Source: Cupriavidus metallidurans CH34 (GTDB taxonomy: Bacteria > Pseudomonadota > Gammaproteobacteria > Burkholderiales > Burkholderiaceae). From it: a DNA stretch of 64,000 nucleotides. Of this stretch, positions 54,402 to 63,750 are shown one piece after another (position 1 is the stretch's first letter; every line of letters starts with the position of its first letter). A program made the position numbers and the translations under genes. The notes beneath the pieces were generated by a model, which worked only from the letters and a program-made list of their open reading frames with translations, was not told the origin of the DNA and made no database searches. The stretch spans positions 2,604,001-2,668,000 of the forward strand of contig NC_007973.1 of assembly GCF_000196015.1 (NCBI RefSeq), in the 5' to 3' direction.

Positions 54402-55828
54402 ACGTGGAAAAAGAGGAGCGTCATCACCAGGAACAGCGGCAGCAGCACAGTGCAGGACCAGGCCATGTAGCCGAAGAAGCTCGGCATCCGCACGCCACGG
54501 CTTTCAGCAATTGCCTTCACCATCAGGTTCGGCGCATTGCCGATGTAGGTATTGGCGCCCATGAACACCGCGCCAGCGGAAATCGCCGCCAGCGTCGAAG
54601 CATCGCGCGTCATCAGCGTGGCCGGATCACCACCAGCGGTATTGAAGAAGACAAGGTAGGTCGGCGCATTGTCGAGGAACGACGACAGGATGCCTGTGGC
54701 CCAGAAATACATGCTGTCGATAGGCTGCCCATTGCCATCGCTGACCGCGCGGATCACGCCGGCGAAAGCGCCATCCGTACCGGCCTTGAGCATGGCGATC
54801 ACGGGGATAATCGTCAGAAAGATGCCGGCGAACAGCTTGCCGACCTCAAGGATCGGCTCCCAGTTAAATTCGTTTCCTGCGCGCGCCACATGCGGCGTGA
54901 CGATGAGCGACGCCACGGTGACCACGACCAGCAGAACGTCGCGCAATACTGCCGGCAGCGGCACGTCCGTGCCCATCACATCGAACACGATGCCCGGCTT
55001 CCACAGCCCGCTCATCAGCACCAGGCCGATTACGACCAGCAGCAGCACGAAGTTCACCTTGCCGTCGATGCGAATGCCCCGCGAATCAGGCGTCGGATCC
55101 TGTCTGACCGGCAGTTCCTCTTCCCGATTCAGATAGTAGTGACGATCGATCACGTAGAACAGCGCCAGCAGCAGCACCCACATGAAGATCGTCTCGGGCA
55201 GGATGTTGCGCATGGTCCAGAAGAAGTCCACGCCCTTCAGAAAACCAAGGAACAGCGGTGGATCGCCGAGCGGCGTCAGCGCACCGCCTGCGTTTGCCAC
55301 GAGGAAGATGAAAAACACGACGACATGCGCCACATGCCTGCGATTGTCGTTGGCACGAAGCAGCGGCCTGATCAGTAGCATCGCCGCGCCGGTGGTGCCC
55401 ATGATGCTGGCCAGCAACGTGCCCAGCGCGAGAATGCCGGTGTTCAGCTTTGGTGTGCCATGCAGGTTGCCGCGCACGCAGATACCACCCGCCACCACAT
55501 AGAGCGCAGTCAGCAGCACGATGAACGGGATGTACTCGGACAGCAGCGCATGCACGACGTTGGCCGCCGCGGTATGCATGCCAAAGACCGTCGCGAACGG
55601 CACCAGGAACAGCACGCCCCACGCCGCGGCGATCTTGCCGTAGTGGTAATGCCAGAGCTTGGGCGCGAACAGCGGAAACAGCGCAATCGACAACAGAATG
55701 CCGGCAAACGGCAGTCCCCAGATTGGCGCTAACGCCGCCCCGTCGAGGTCGGCAGCGTGGCCCCACCCCGGCAGCAGTCCAACAAGCGCAAGCAGACAAT
55801 GGGGAAGCAGTGTGCTGACACGTCGCAT
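54398..55828 (-). CDS. nhaD: NhaD-type sodium:proton antiporter / ion transporter superfamily protein
   Basis: A 476-residue protein with about 12-13 hydrophobic segments after a signal-like first helix. Motifs such as SIMGTTGAAMLLIRPLL, NAGGALTPLGDPPLF and FLDNAPTYLVFFNTA are characteristic of NhaD antiporters within the ion transporter superfamily. AAGGAG precedes the ATG at 55828. NhaD exports sodium or lithium in exchange for protons in known members. It overlaps the dehydrogenase gene by four bases, an unusual pairing. Confidence 0.85.
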   Translation of the reverse strand: MRRVSTLLPHCLLALVGLLPGWGHAADLDGAALAPIWGLPFAGILLSIALFPLFAPKLWHYHYGKIAAAWGVLFLVPFATVFGMHTAAANVVHALLSEYIPFIVLLTALYVVAGGICVRGNLHGTPKLNTGILALGTLLASIMGTTGAAMLLIRPLLRANDNRRHVAHVVVFFIFLVANAGGALTPLGDPPLFLGFLKGVDFFWTMRNILPETIFMWVLLLALFYVIDRHYYLNREEELPVRQDPTPDSRGIRIDGKVNFVLLLVVIGLVLMSGLWKPGIVFDVMGTDVPLPAVLRDVLLVVVTVASLIVTPHVARAGNEFNWEPILEVGKLFAGIFLTIIPVIAMLKAGTDGAFAGVIRAVSDGNGQPIDSMYFWATGILSSFLDNAPTYLVFFNTAGGDPATLMTRDASTLAAISAGAVFMGANTYIGNAPNLMVKAIAESRGVRMPSFFGYMAWSCTVLLPLFLVMTLLFFHV

Positions 55829-55926
55829 CGTGTGGATTTCTCCTTTCTCGTGAAGAGGGCCAGTGTAAAGCAAACCCCTCGGAGAAAGGTCTCAAAATGC
55901 GCCTGTTGCGGCGCGTGGGGCGATGA

Positions 55927-56613
55927 TCAGCCCTGATCGACGAGGATCACGTGCACCCGGTATGGGCCATGGGCGCCCAGCACGATGGTCTGCTCAATAT
56001 CGCCGGTTCGCGACGGACCGCTGATGATATTGGTGGCGCGCGGCAGTCGACCATGCTCGGCGCGCATTTGCGCAAAGGCTTCTTCAAGATTGGCCACGAT
56101 GCGCGACACCGGTACCACCGCAATATGGGTCTCGGGCAGCAGCGCTGCCGACGCAAACGTGTCCGGGCCCGATAGCAGCATCAGCGAGCCAGTCTCTGCA
56201 ATCGCCACGAAGCAGCCCGTGATGCCGACCAGGTCGCCATGATCATGGTCACCTTGCGGATCGCGCAGCGGCGGGCGGCATTCGACCGTCATCCCCTGCT
56301 CCGCCCACGGCAAGCTGCCCAGGCTGGTCCATGCCACGGCACGGCGCACGAGCTTCAGCCCATCCACGTACCGCGCCACGGCCGCCGGAACTTCGGACAG
56401 GGTCGCCACGCGATCCACGGTCGAGGCCATTTTTTGCGCCTGCGCGACGAACCCAGCTGTACGATCGCCGTCAACCGGAGGCTGCGGCCCTTGTGGATGT
56501 CGCGCCAGATAATCGGCCACTGCCTCCCGTTCACCTTCGGTCACGGCGGGCCCCCGGCCCTGGGCAGCGCGGATGCGGGCGAAGATGCGGTCACGGGCGG
56601 CGTTGGTTTCCAT
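55927..56613 (-). CDS. lutC: LUD-domain protein, LutC/YkgG type
   Basis: A 228-residue LutC-like protein (LUD domain) with motifs GITGCFVAIAETGSLML, PETHIAVVP and NIISGPSRTGDIEQ. In the LutABC lactate-oxidation complex it works with iron-sulfur subunits LutA and LutB, but neither is beside it here: the neighbours are pncB and the NhaD-type gene. It may serve a LutAB pair encoded elsewhere or have a separate role. Confidence 0.85.
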   Translation of the reverse strand: METNAARDRIFARIRAAQGRGPAVTEGEREAVADYLARHPQGPQPPVDGDRTAGFVAQAQKMASTVDRVATLSEVPAAVARYVDGLKLVRRAVAWTSLGSLPWAEQGMTVECRPPLRDPQGDHDHGDLVGITGCFVAIAETGSLMLLSGPDTFASAALLPETHIAVVPVSRIVANLEEAFAQMRAEHGRLPRATNIISGPSRTGDIEQTIVLGAHGPYRVHVILVDQG

Positions 56614-56688
56614 GGCGATGTGAGTATGTGGCAGTTGAAGGGGCAGACCGATTGTAGAAAGCGTCCTGATGCGCGCGGTTGAAAGTTC

Positions 56689-57867
56689 CTAAGCGGGGGC
56701 CTGAACCGCGAACACCTGCCGCAGGTACGACAGATAGCCGGGATCGTCGCACATCGTCTTCTCGGGCGTGTCCGACAGCTTGGCCACGGGCTGCCCATTG
56801 CAGCGCACCATCTTGATCACGATCTGCAATGGCTTGTAGCCAAGATCATTGGTCAGGTTGGTGCCCACACCGAATGCGAGCTTGCAACGGCCACGGAATC
56901 GCTCATAGAGCTCGATGACCTTGGGAATGTCCAGCGCATCGCTGAAGATCAGCGTCTTGCCGCGCGGATCCACGCGGTTCGCTGCGTAGTGCGCGATCAT
57001 CCGCTCGCCCCATTCGAACGGATCGCCCGAATCGTGTCGCACGCCATCGAACAGCTTGCAGAAATAGAGATCGAAGTCCCGCAGGAATGCGTCGAAGCCG
57101 TAGGTGTCCGAAAGCGCGATGCCAAGGTCACCACGATACTCGTGTGCCCACCGCTCCAGCGCGTAGACCTGCGAATCACGCAGGCGCGGCCCAAGGGCCT
57201 GGCAGGCCTGCAGGTACTCGTGCGCCATCGTGCCAAGCGGCGTCATGTTGTGCAGACGCGCGAAGTGGACGTTGCTGGTGCCGGCCAATTGCGGGCCAAT
57301 GGCGTCGCGCATCGACAGCAGGACCTCCTCCTGCCAGTCGCACGAGAACCGGCGGCGGGTGCCGTAGTCCGCGATCACGCAATCCACATAGGGCGGCGCC
57401 GCGAGCAGCTCCAGCTTGGCCTGCAGCCGGCGACGGCCCTCCGCCAGATCGGGCTTCGGCTGGGTACGTCGGAAGTACACCTCGTTGACGATGGCCAGCA
57501 GCGGAATCTCGAACAGGATCGTATGAAGCCACGGACCCTTGATGATGATCTCGATTTCGCCATTACCCTTGGCCGACGGCAGCACCTGCACGTACTTCTC
57601 GTTCAGATGGAACAGCGCCAGAAACTCGACAAAGTCGCTTTTGATGAAGCGCAGGCCACGCAGGTAATTGAGTTCATCGTCGGTGAATCGCAACTGACAA
57701 AGCTGCGTGATCTGGGACCGGATCTCGTCGACGTACGGCGTCAGGTCGACCCCGGCGTTGCGGCACTTGAAGCGGTACTCCACCTGGGCCTGCGGGAAGT
57801 GATGCAGCACCACCTGCATCATCGTGAATTTGTACAGGTCAGTGTCGAGCAGGGAACGGATGATCAT
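56689..57867 (-). CDS. pncB: Nicotinate phosphoribosyltransferase
   Basis: A 392-residue enzyme that makes nicotinate mononucleotide from nicotinate and PRPP in the NAD salvage pathway. [11 protein letters not shown] at the N-terminus, the phosphorylated-His region [18 protein letters not shown] and [14 protein letters not shown] are standard. The start is ATG at 57867. Length is normal. Confidence 0.95.
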   Translation of the reverse strand: MIIRSLLDTDLYKFTMMQVVLHHFPQAQVEYRFKCRNAGVDLTPYVDEIRSQITQLCQLRFTDDELNYLRGLRFIKSDFVEFLALFHLNEKYVQVLPSAKGNGEIEIIIKGPWLHTILFEIPLLAIVNEVYFRRTQPKPDLAEGRRRLQAKLELLAAPPYVDCVIADYGTRRRFSCDWQEEVLLSMRDAIGPQLAGTSNVHFARLHNMTPLGTMAHEYLQACQALGPRLRDSQVYALERWAHEYRGDLGIALSDTYGFDAFLRDFDLYFCKLFDGVRHDSGDPFEWGERMIAHYAANRVDPRGKTLIFSDALDIPKVIELYERFRGRCKLAFGVGTNLTNDLGYKPLQIVIKMVRCNGQPVAKLSDTPEKTMCDDPGYLSYLRQVFAVQAPA

Positions 57868-57954
57868 AACGAGGCCAGACGGGGGCATACCGGAAGTCAG
57901 GCCATCATGCTAACCGAAAGTATCGCGGAGGCGCGCTGGCGTGGCCTGGCGTCG

Positions 57955-58485
57955 TCAGCCGCCATCGAGCGAGCGCAGTCCTTGTGGCGGCTTCTGTTCC
58001 GACTTGCGGGGCGTCTGCACACACCAGAGCGGCACCCCCTGCTCGTTCGGGCAGGTGACCAGCGTGGCCTGCGCACGTGGCACCGCAGTCGGCAAAGGAT
58101 CGGCGAAATTGGCCGATGCGACCATGATGCGCTCCTGGTAGACCGAACGGCCGGCCCGGTCGAAGCGCAGCACCTGGATCATCGAGCCGGGCGGCGGGTG
58201 CAGGTCCGGGCCGCATGGCACAAGACCTTCGCGGCTGCAATTGGCCATCGGGTCGCCGGCGGCCGCGCGGACCACGCTGAAGCTATCCCATTCGAACGCC
58301 GTCAGCGATGAAAGCGTGACCGGCTGATCTGTCCGCGCCCGCCAGGCCACCAGCCGGGAGACCACGCTATCGGCCATGGCCGCGGATCCGTCCGCCGGCG
58401 CCAACGACTGGGCGGCCAACGGCAGCGGCGCAAGCATCGCTGTGGTCAGGCAAACTGCGAATCGGAACAGATGGCGTGCCGGCAT
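57955..58485 (-). CDS. Secreted protein of unknown function
   Basis: 176 residues from ATG at 58485, starting with a clear signal peptide (MPARHLFRFAVCLTTAMLAP, cleavage probably after PLAAQS). The mature part has four cysteines (NCSREGLVPCG and TCPNEQGVPLWC), which could form two disulfides in the periplasm. No family is recognised. It ends 87 bases upstream of pncB on the same strand. The frame is open further upstream but has no better start. Confidence 0.6.
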   Translation of the reverse strand: MPARHLFRFAVCLTTAMLAPLPLAAQSLAPADGSAAMADSVVSRLVAWRARTDQPVTLSSLTAFEWDSFSVVRAAAGDPMANCSREGLVPCGPDLHPPPGSMIQVLRFDRAGRSVYQERIMVASANFADPLPTAVPRAQATLVTCPNEQGVPLWCVQTPRKSEQKPPQGLRSLDGG

Positions 58486-58903
58486 GGCATGGATCCCCGG
58501 TCGGATGCTGCGTGGTCTGAATGTCCCGCAAGGGCCCGTGGCGGCACTTTTACCCTGGGTAGCCACAGGCGTCGTAGGGAGAATATTAGCGGTTCGCCAC
58601 CGGTTCCGATGCCCTGAACGCCACGAAAGCCGCCTGGCAGGCCGACTTTCGAATCGAATTGCCAACAAAACACATAAAGAAATAAGAAAACTATCTTACC
58701 CAGCTATATAGACTCGCTATTCTTGCGGGAAGGCTCGGCTACAATATCGGTCTTTGAAAGTCCACGGCCCCCGTTCGCCCCAAGTTATCCCGATTGACTT
58801 GCGCTGCGCTTGACGCATGTCGGGTGACTGGCGGGAACGCCGGGCAAGAATGCGGCCTTGGACCTCCCCCATTTGAAGACCGATCCGTTTTTCTGGAACC
58901 GAA
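58486..58903. other. 418-base intergenic region upstream of fdxA
   Basis: No gene is visible. The part from about 58655 to 58720 is unusually AT-rich for this genome, and TACAAT at 58740-58745 is a possible -10 element for fdxA, but no -35 at proper distance is convincing. The promoter of the divergent secreted-protein gene must also lie here. Confidence 0.4.
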
Positions 58904-59227
58904 ATGACTCACGTTGTCACCGAATCCTGCATCCGTTGCCGCTATACCGACTGCGTTGATGTGTGTCCGGTCGATTGTTTCCGCGAAGGCCCGAACTTCC
59001 TGTCCATCGACCCGGACGAATGCATCGACTGCGCCGTGTGCGTGGCCGAGTGCCCGGTCAACGCGATCTACGCCGAGGAAGACGTGCCGGGCGATCAGCA
59101 ACAGTTCATCGAACTGAATGCCGAACTCTCCCGGATCTGGCCGTCCATCACCAAGACCAAGGCCCCGCTGGCCGAAGCCGAGGAATGGAAGGACGCCACC
59201 GACAAGCTGCAATACCTGCAGCGCTAA
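58904..59227 (+). CDS. fdxA: Seven-iron ferredoxin FdxA
   Basis: A 107-residue [3Fe-4S][4Fe-4S] ferredoxin. The N-terminal cluster region [17 protein letters not shown] and second region [12 protein letters not shown] supply the cysteines; the C-terminal extension is typical of FdxA. It is followed 76 bases later by a ferredoxin-NADP reductase gene in the same orientation, which gives it a likely electron donor or acceptor. Confidence 0.93.
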   Translation: MTHVVTESCIRCRYTDCVDVCPVDCFREGPNFLSIDPDECIDCAVCVAECPVNAIYAEEDVPGDQQQFIELNAELSRIWPSITKTKAPLAEAEEWKDATDKLQYLQR

Positions 59228-59303
59228 AAAAATACAGAGAGCCGTCCCCCGCGCTTTCTAGCAATGCCGGGCACATGTGTGCCCACAACGTATCAGGACG
59301 AAT

Positions 59304-60407
59304 ATGGACTTGAGCATTCCTAACCCCGTGGCCGACGCGACCCATCAGGCCGGCGGGAACCCTGGCGGTCAGCCGCTGGAAATTGACGCGCTGATCGTGG
59401 GCGCTGGCCCGGTCGGCCTGTTCCAGGTCTTTGAACTGGGGCTGCTCGAAATCAAGGCACACATCATCGACTCGCTCAAGGTAGTGGGCGGCCAGTGCGT
59501 CGAGCTGTATCCGGACAAGCCGATCTACGATATCCCGGCCGTGCCCATCTGCACGGGCCAGGAACTGACCGACAACCTGCTGAAGCAGATCGAGCCGTTC
59601 TCGCCGACGTTCCATCTGGGTCAGGAAGTGAGCGTCGTGGAGCGCCGCGAAGACGGCCGCTTCTTCGTCGAAACATCGCTTGGAACCCGCTTCATCACCA
59701 AGACCATCTTCATCGCCGCCGGCGTTGGCTCGTTCCAGCCGCGCACGCTGAAGGTGGAAGGCATCGACAAGTTCGAAGGAAAGCAGCTGTTCTACCGCGT
59801 CAAGGATCCGAGCCGCTTCCACGGCCGCAATCTGGTCGTCGTCGGCGGTGGTGATTCGGCGCTGGACTGGACGCTGGATCTGGTGGGCAAGGCCGAGTCG
59901 GTGGTGATGATCCACCGCCGCGATGGTTTCCGTGCCGCACCGGCATCGGTGGCCAAGATGCGCGAGCTGTGCGAGCAGATGGAAATGCAATTCATGGTCG
60001 GCCAGATCGGCGGCTATGAAGAGAAGGATGGCGTGCTCACCGAGATCAAGGTGACCGGCGCCGACGGCGTGACCCGCCGTATGCCCGTCGACGACATCCT
60101 CGTGTTCTTCGGCCTTTCGCCGAAGCTCGGCCCGATCGCCGAATGGGGCCTGGACCTCGAGCGCAAGCAGATCAAGGTGGACACCGAGAAGTTCGAGACG
60201 AACATCCCGGGCATCTTCGCGGTTGGCGACATCAACACCTACCCGGGCAAGAAGAAGCTGATCCTGTCGGGCTTCCACGAAGCCGCGCTGGCTGCTTTCG
60301 GCGCCGCGCCGTACATCTTCCCGGACAAGAAGATCCACATGCAGTACACGACGACCTCGCCGAAGCTGCACAAGGTGCTTGGCGTGGAGACGCCGGTTTT
60401 CGACTGA
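59304..60407 (+). CDS. Ferredoxin-NADP reductase, thioredoxin-reductase-like type
   Basis: A 367-residue flavoprotein of the TrxR-like FNR class. FAD motif [18 protein letters not shown] motif [12 protein letters not shown] and the C-terminal [11 protein letters not shown] are visible. The redox C-x2-C of thioredoxin reductase is absent, as expected for FNR. The start is ATG at 59304 with AGGA eight bases upstream. It probably exchanges electrons with FdxA encoded just before it. Confidence 0.9.
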   Translation: MDLSIPNPVADATHQAGGNPGGQPLEIDALIVGAGPVGLFQVFELGLLEIKAHIIDSLKVVGGQCVELYPDKPIYDIPAVPICTGQELTDNLLKQIEPFSPTFHLGQEVSVVERREDGRFFVETSLGTRFITKTIFIAAGVGSFQPRTLKVEGIDKFEGKQLFYRVKDPSRFHGRNLVVVGGGDSALDWTLDLVGKAESVVMIHRRDGFRAAPASVAKMRELCEQMEMQFMVGQIGGYEEKDGVLTEIKVTGADGVTRRMPVDDILVFFGLSPKLGPIAEWGLDLERKQIKVDTEKFETNIPGIFAVGDINTYPGKKKLILSGFHEAALAAFGAAPYIFPDKKIHMQYTTTSPKLHKVLGVETPVFD

Positions 60408-60422
60408 GATCGGAACCGAAAC

Positions 60423-60450
60423 AAAAAAGCCGCCTCCGGGCGGTTTTTTG
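60423..60450 (+). terminator. Intrinsic terminator after the ferredoxin reductase gene
   Basis: CCGCC (60430-60434), loop TCCG, GGCGG (60439-60443), flanked by an A-run and TTTTTTG. Fifteen bases after the stop codon. Confidence 0.8.
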
Positions 60451-60600
60451 TTTGCATAAATCGAAAAGCTGGCTATAATGCGGCCTCGCTGCTAAACACG
60501 GCAACGCTGCAAAAGGTGGAAACGCCCGCTGCAAGCCGGTTTCGAGGCGAACCAGAGTTCTGGCAACAACTTCTAGCGAAAACAAAACGTTAAAAAGTTG

Positions 60601-60630
60601 TTGACGAAACGAAGAGAAGCTGGTTATAAT
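60601..60630 (+). promoter_or_regulatory. Sigma-70-type promoter of tRNA-Asn
   Basis: TTGACG (60601-60606), 18 bases, TATAAT (60625-60630), followed 15 bases later by the mature tRNA. An almost identical -10 context (AAGCTGG, then C or T, then TATAAT) occurs at 60467-60479, so there may be a second upstream promoter; its transcript would cross about 165 bases without a gene. Confidence 0.75.
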
Positions 60631-60645
60631 TTCTTTCTCAGCTGT

Positions 60646-60721
60646 TCCCCGATAGCTCAGTCGGTAGAGCGCCGGACTGTTAATCCGTAGGTCCCTGGTT
60701 CGAGCCCAGGTCGGGGAGCCA
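60646..60721 (+). tRNA. tRNA-Asn(GTT)
   Basis: A 76-base tRNA with acceptor TCCCCGA pairing with TCGGGGA, D-loop AGCTCAGTCGGTAGAGC, anticodon GTT at 60679-60681, T-arm GTTCGAGCC and encoded CCA. A consensus promoter precedes it and an intrinsic terminator follows. Confidence 0.97.
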
Positions 60722-60735
60722 ACCGATAGAAGAGG

Positions 60736-60769
60736 AAGGCCGATGCGAAAGCATCGGCCTTTTTCTTTT
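60736..60769 (+). terminator. Intrinsic terminator after tRNA-Asn
   Basis: AAGGCCGATGC, GAAA loop, GCATCGGCCTT, then TTTTCTTTTT. An 11-bp stem with tetraloop and T-run. Confidence 0.9.
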
Positions 60770-60866
60770 TGCGCGTCCGACACCCCTCCCCTGCACAAAC
60801 GTTCCAGAGCCTTCGCATCAGACTGTATAAGATGCCCGCTCAAGGAACCGAAACGCAAAAATCGCT

Positions 60867-61706
60867 GTGAGCCCCCAAAGCTGGATCGATCTCAGGCAGG
60901 ATGCCAGCACTGGCATCGAGACGATTCGCGCCCATTTCACTGGCCACGCCTACGATCCTCACTGGCATGACAGCTACCTGGTCGGATACACCGAGCAGGG
61001 CATTCAGCAGTTCCACTGTCGCCGCGAAGTCCAGCGCAGCACCCCCGGCAAGGTGTTCACGCTGGAGCCTGGCGAGATCCATGATGGCTACGCGGTGGCG
61101 CCGGAAGGCTTCACCTACTCGATGCTCTATCTCGACGCACAGTGGATGGAGCGCGAGCTACGCGCCGTATTCGAGGACGCCCCAGCGCACTGCCAACCCG
61201 GCTTTGCTCAGACCCTGAGAGAAGACCCTGCGCTGATCTCGGCCATCGGTAGCGCCTATACGGTCCTGCAGCAGCCCGAATTGCGCATCGTCCGTCAGTC
61301 GGCACTCGATGCGCTGCTCGCCCAACTGACAGCGCATCTGCATTGGCGCGCGCATCACGCATTCGACCCGCGCTTGCCCCTGGTGGCACAGCGGGCGCGC
61401 GACTATCTCCACGACCACCTTGATCACGATATCGGGCTCGATGACCTGGCTGCGATCAGCGGCGTGGATCGCTATCGACTGACACGCGCATTCAAAGCGG
61501 CATTCGGCATCGCGCCGCATGCCTATCTGGTGCAGATGCGTCTGGCGCGCGCACGACACCTCCTGGCCCGAGGCGCAACGCCAGCCGATGTCGCCGTCGC
61601 GCTCGGCTTTGCCGACCAGAGCCATCTGGGACGCTGGTTCCGGCGCGCCTATGGCCTGACACCCGCGCACTACCGCAAGCGCTGCTCAAATCTTCCAGAC
61701 GCGTGA
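60867..61706 (+). CDS. AraC-family transcriptional regulator
   Basis: A 279-residue regulator from GTG at 60867. The N-terminal cupin-like effector domain contains PHWHDSYLVGYTEQG; the C-terminal double HTH (about residues 180-275) has GLDDLAAISGVDRYRLTRAFK and ADVAVALGFADQSHLGRWF. It lies 24 bases before a LysE-type exporter gene and probably controls it in response to the exported amino acid; that link is inferred from adjacency. Confidence 0.88.
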   Translation: MSPQSWIDLRQDASTGIETIRAHFTGHAYDPHWHDSYLVGYTEQGIQQFHCRREVQRSTPGKVFTLEPGEIHDGYAVAPEGFTYSMLYLDAQWMERELRAVFEDAPAHCQPGFAQTLREDPALISAIGSAYTVLQQPELRIVRQSALDALLAQLTAHLHWRAHHAFDPRLPLVAQRARDYLHDHLDHDIGLDDLAAISGVDRYRLTRAFKAAFGIAPHAYLVQMRLARARHLLARGATPADVAVALGFADQSHLGRWFRRAYGLTPAHYRKRCSNLPDA

Positions 61707-61730
61707 GACATCGGCCGCAACAATGGCCAC

Positions 61731-62339
61731 ATGCTCGACACGCTCCCTTTCCTTCCTTTCCTGCTTTTCGCGATCGTTGCGTCGATCACGCCCGGCCCGA
61801 CCAACGTCATCGTACTGAGCCACAGCGCCCGCCGCGGAATCGTGGCAACGCTGCCAATCATCATAGGCGGCTGTGGCGGCGCAGCCTTGCTGGTACTGGC
61901 CGTCGGCATCGGCATTGGCGATGCCTTGACTGACCATCCGCAGGTCCAACGCGTGATGGCCTGGAGCGGCGTGCTCTGGCTCTCCTGGCTGGCGTGGCAG
62001 ATCTGGAGCAGCCCGGCGGCAAGTGTCGAGGTCGACAGCAAAGACAAACGGTCACTCGGCCTCGCAGGCGCGGCCGCCTTGCAGCTCGTGAATCCGAAGA
62101 CCTGGATGATGGCGCTGGCCGTGGTAAGTGTTTTCGCGGGCCACGGATCAGACCAGTCGCATCAGGTGATCCTGCTGTCACTCACCTTCTTTGTCGTCTC
62201 GCTGCCCTGCATGGGCGTATGGGCGGCCCTCGGCGCGGGTGCCACCCGCTTCATCCGATCGCCCGCCATGATGAAGCGCTTTGACCGCCTCATGGCGCTT
62301 GTACTACTGATCTCGGCATGGTGCAGCCTGTTGCAGTAA
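61731..62339 (+). CDS. LysE/RhtB-family amino acid exporter
   Basis: A 202-residue membrane protein with about six hydrophobic segments. The family signature ITPGPTNVIVLSHSARRG is at the N-terminus and LQLVNPKTWMMALAV is central. Members export lysine, threonine, homoserine or other amino acids. It is paired with the upstream AraC-type regulator. Confidence 0.87.
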   Translation: MLDTLPFLPFLLFAIVASITPGPTNVIVLSHSARRGIVATLPIIIGGCGGAALLVLAVGIGIGDALTDHPQVQRVMAWSGVLWLSWLAWQIWSSPAASVEVDSKDKRSLGLAGAAALQLVNPKTWMMALAVVSVFAGHGSDQSHQVILLSLTFFVVSLPCMGVWAALGAGATRFIRSPAMMKRFDRLMALVLLISAWCSLLQ

Positions 62340-62689
62340 CGCCAATCCCTCGTTTGGCGGTCGTCGCGCACATTTCCTGGTGTATGATCTCGGATTGCCC
62401 AAGTTTACTTGACTCACCCCCCGGTATACCTGTAAAAGCTTACCGGCGTATTTCTTGCGCAATATTCACGGAAACAGGTAGACCGCCAAGTTTTTACCTA
62501 GCTAGGAAAATTTGGCCCATCACCCCTGACACAGGCAGTACGGATTTCGGTCCACAGCAGGTTCTAGGGGCGCACCACGGCATTCGCCGCTGTGTGCAAT
62601 ACCACCGTCGCGAAAGGCTCCGGAGCCTGACATGACACGTTTCCCCCTATGAACCCACCGCCCCAGGCGGTAATTTCCGAAGGACTGAA
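62340..62689. promoter_or_regulatory. 350-base region upstream of rpsU with palindromes
   Basis: No gene is visible. It contains TTGACT at 62409-62414 (possible -35), the palindrome GGTATACC at 62423-62430, and CCTAGCTAGG at 62497-62506 flanked by TTTTTA and AAAA. CTAG is rare in bacterial genomes, so a double CTAG palindrome may mark a binding site. The rpsU promoter must lie here, but the exact elements are uncertain. Confidence 0.4.
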
Positions 62690-62902
62690 TTGACTAAGAT
62701 CGTTCTGAAACCGGGCGAGCCCGTTGAAGTTGCAATGCGTCGTTTCCGTCGCGCCATTCTGCAGACTGGCCTGATCGTGGAACTGAAGAGCCGCACCGCC
62801 TACGAAAAGCCGACGACCGAGCGCAAGCGCAAGAAGAAGGCTGCCGAGGCCCGTCTGCGCAAGCGTCTGCGTATGCAAATGCTGCCGAAGAAGCTCTACT
62901 GA
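62690..62902 (+). CDS. rpsU: 30S ribosomal protein S21
   Basis: A 70-residue basic protein ([18 protein letters not shown], ending QMLPKKLY), the last protein to join the 30S subunit, needed for normal initiation. The only sensible start is TTG at 62690 with AGGA five bases upstream, an unusual start codon for a ribosomal protein that may keep its level low. A strong terminator follows. It is monocistronic between two LysE-type genes, not in the usual rpsU-dnaG-rpoD operon. Confidence 0.94.
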   Translation: MTKIVLKPGEPVEVAMRRFRRAILQTGLIVELKSRTAYEKPTTERKRKKKAAEARLRKRLRMQMLPKKLY

Positions 62903-62918
62903 TTCGCGCATTGCCAAG

Positions 62919-62949
62919 AAAAACCGCCAGCAAGCTGGCGGTTTTTTTT
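62919..62949 (+). terminator. Intrinsic terminator after rpsU
   Basis: AAACCGCCAG, CAAG loop, CTGGCGGTTT, then TTTTT. It also has an A-run on the left, so it could serve the convergent LysE-type gene as well. Confidence 0.88.
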
Positions 62950-62966
62950 CGTCCCTGCGGCACCGC

Positions 62967-63584
62967 CTAGGAACGCGTGGCGATCAGCGCGCCCGCCCCA
63001 ATCAGCGTAATGCCGCCGGCACGCTGCATATTGGCCTGCGCCCGTCGCGTGGTCAGCCGAGTCGCCAGCGAACGCGCCAGCAGCGCATAAACCGTGGCAT
63101 TGGCACTCGCCAGCACAACGAAGGTCGGGATCAGCACCACGGCCTGCGACCAGAATGCCAACTTCGCATCCATGAACTGCGGCACAAAGGCCACGAAGAA
63201 CACGATGCTCTTCGGGTTCAGCGCCGTGACCAACCATGCCTTGGCAAAGCGCTGGGCGCCGCTGCCGGACTGCGGCGCCACCTCGAGTTCCCGGGCCTGA
63301 TTCGCGGTACGCAGCGCCTGCACACCGAGATAGACCAGATAGGCCGCCCCAACCCACTTGAGGGCCGTGAAAAGCGTGGCAGAGGCCGCCAGCACCGCTC
63401 CCAGGCCGGCCATCGACAGCGTGAAGGCCGTCAGGTCGCCACAAGCCACACCAGCCACCGTGGCATAGGCGCTGCGGCCGCGGTGCGCGAGCGCATCGCC
63501 GATCACAAGGAGGATCGTCGGCCCTGGAATGATCAGCAGGATCACGCTGGTCAACACGAACGTAATCCAGTGTTCGAAAGTCAT
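62967..63584 (-). CDS. LysE/RhtB-family exporter
   Basis: A 205-residue membrane protein with family signature IIPGPTILLVIGDALAHRG and central TALNPKSIVFFVAFVPQF. The start is ATG at 63584 with GGAG five bases upstream (a GTG lies one codon earlier). It is distinct from the 61731-62339 exporter (different signature details) and convergent with rpsU. The substrate is unknown. Confidence 0.87.
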   Translation of the reverse strand: MTFEHWITFVLTSVILLIIPGPTILLVIGDALAHRGRSAYATVAGVACGDLTAFTLSMAGLGAVLAASATLFTALKWVGAAYLVYLGVQALRTANQARELEVAPQSGSGAQRFAKAWLVTALNPKSIVFFVAFVPQFMDAKLAFWSQAVVLIPTFVVLASANATVYALLARSLATRLTTRRAQANMQRAGGITLIGAGALIATRS

Positions 63585-63750
63585 CACGGCTCCTTTGAAG
63601 TCCGGCTTCGGAAATATTAAGAGTAAGCCGAACGTCGCGCGTTAGCCAACCTACACTCCGGCAAATGGAATTGTCTCGCCGTGATTCGCGCAACAATACG
63701 CCGAACGATGCCCTGCATAATGGCAGATATCGCATCCTCGGGACCTCGCC

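Noticed and set aside
52788..54470. A 560-codon open frame opposite rmuC and the hydroxyacid dehydrogenase
   Set aside because: It spans two real genes on the opposite strand and has no recognisable domain.
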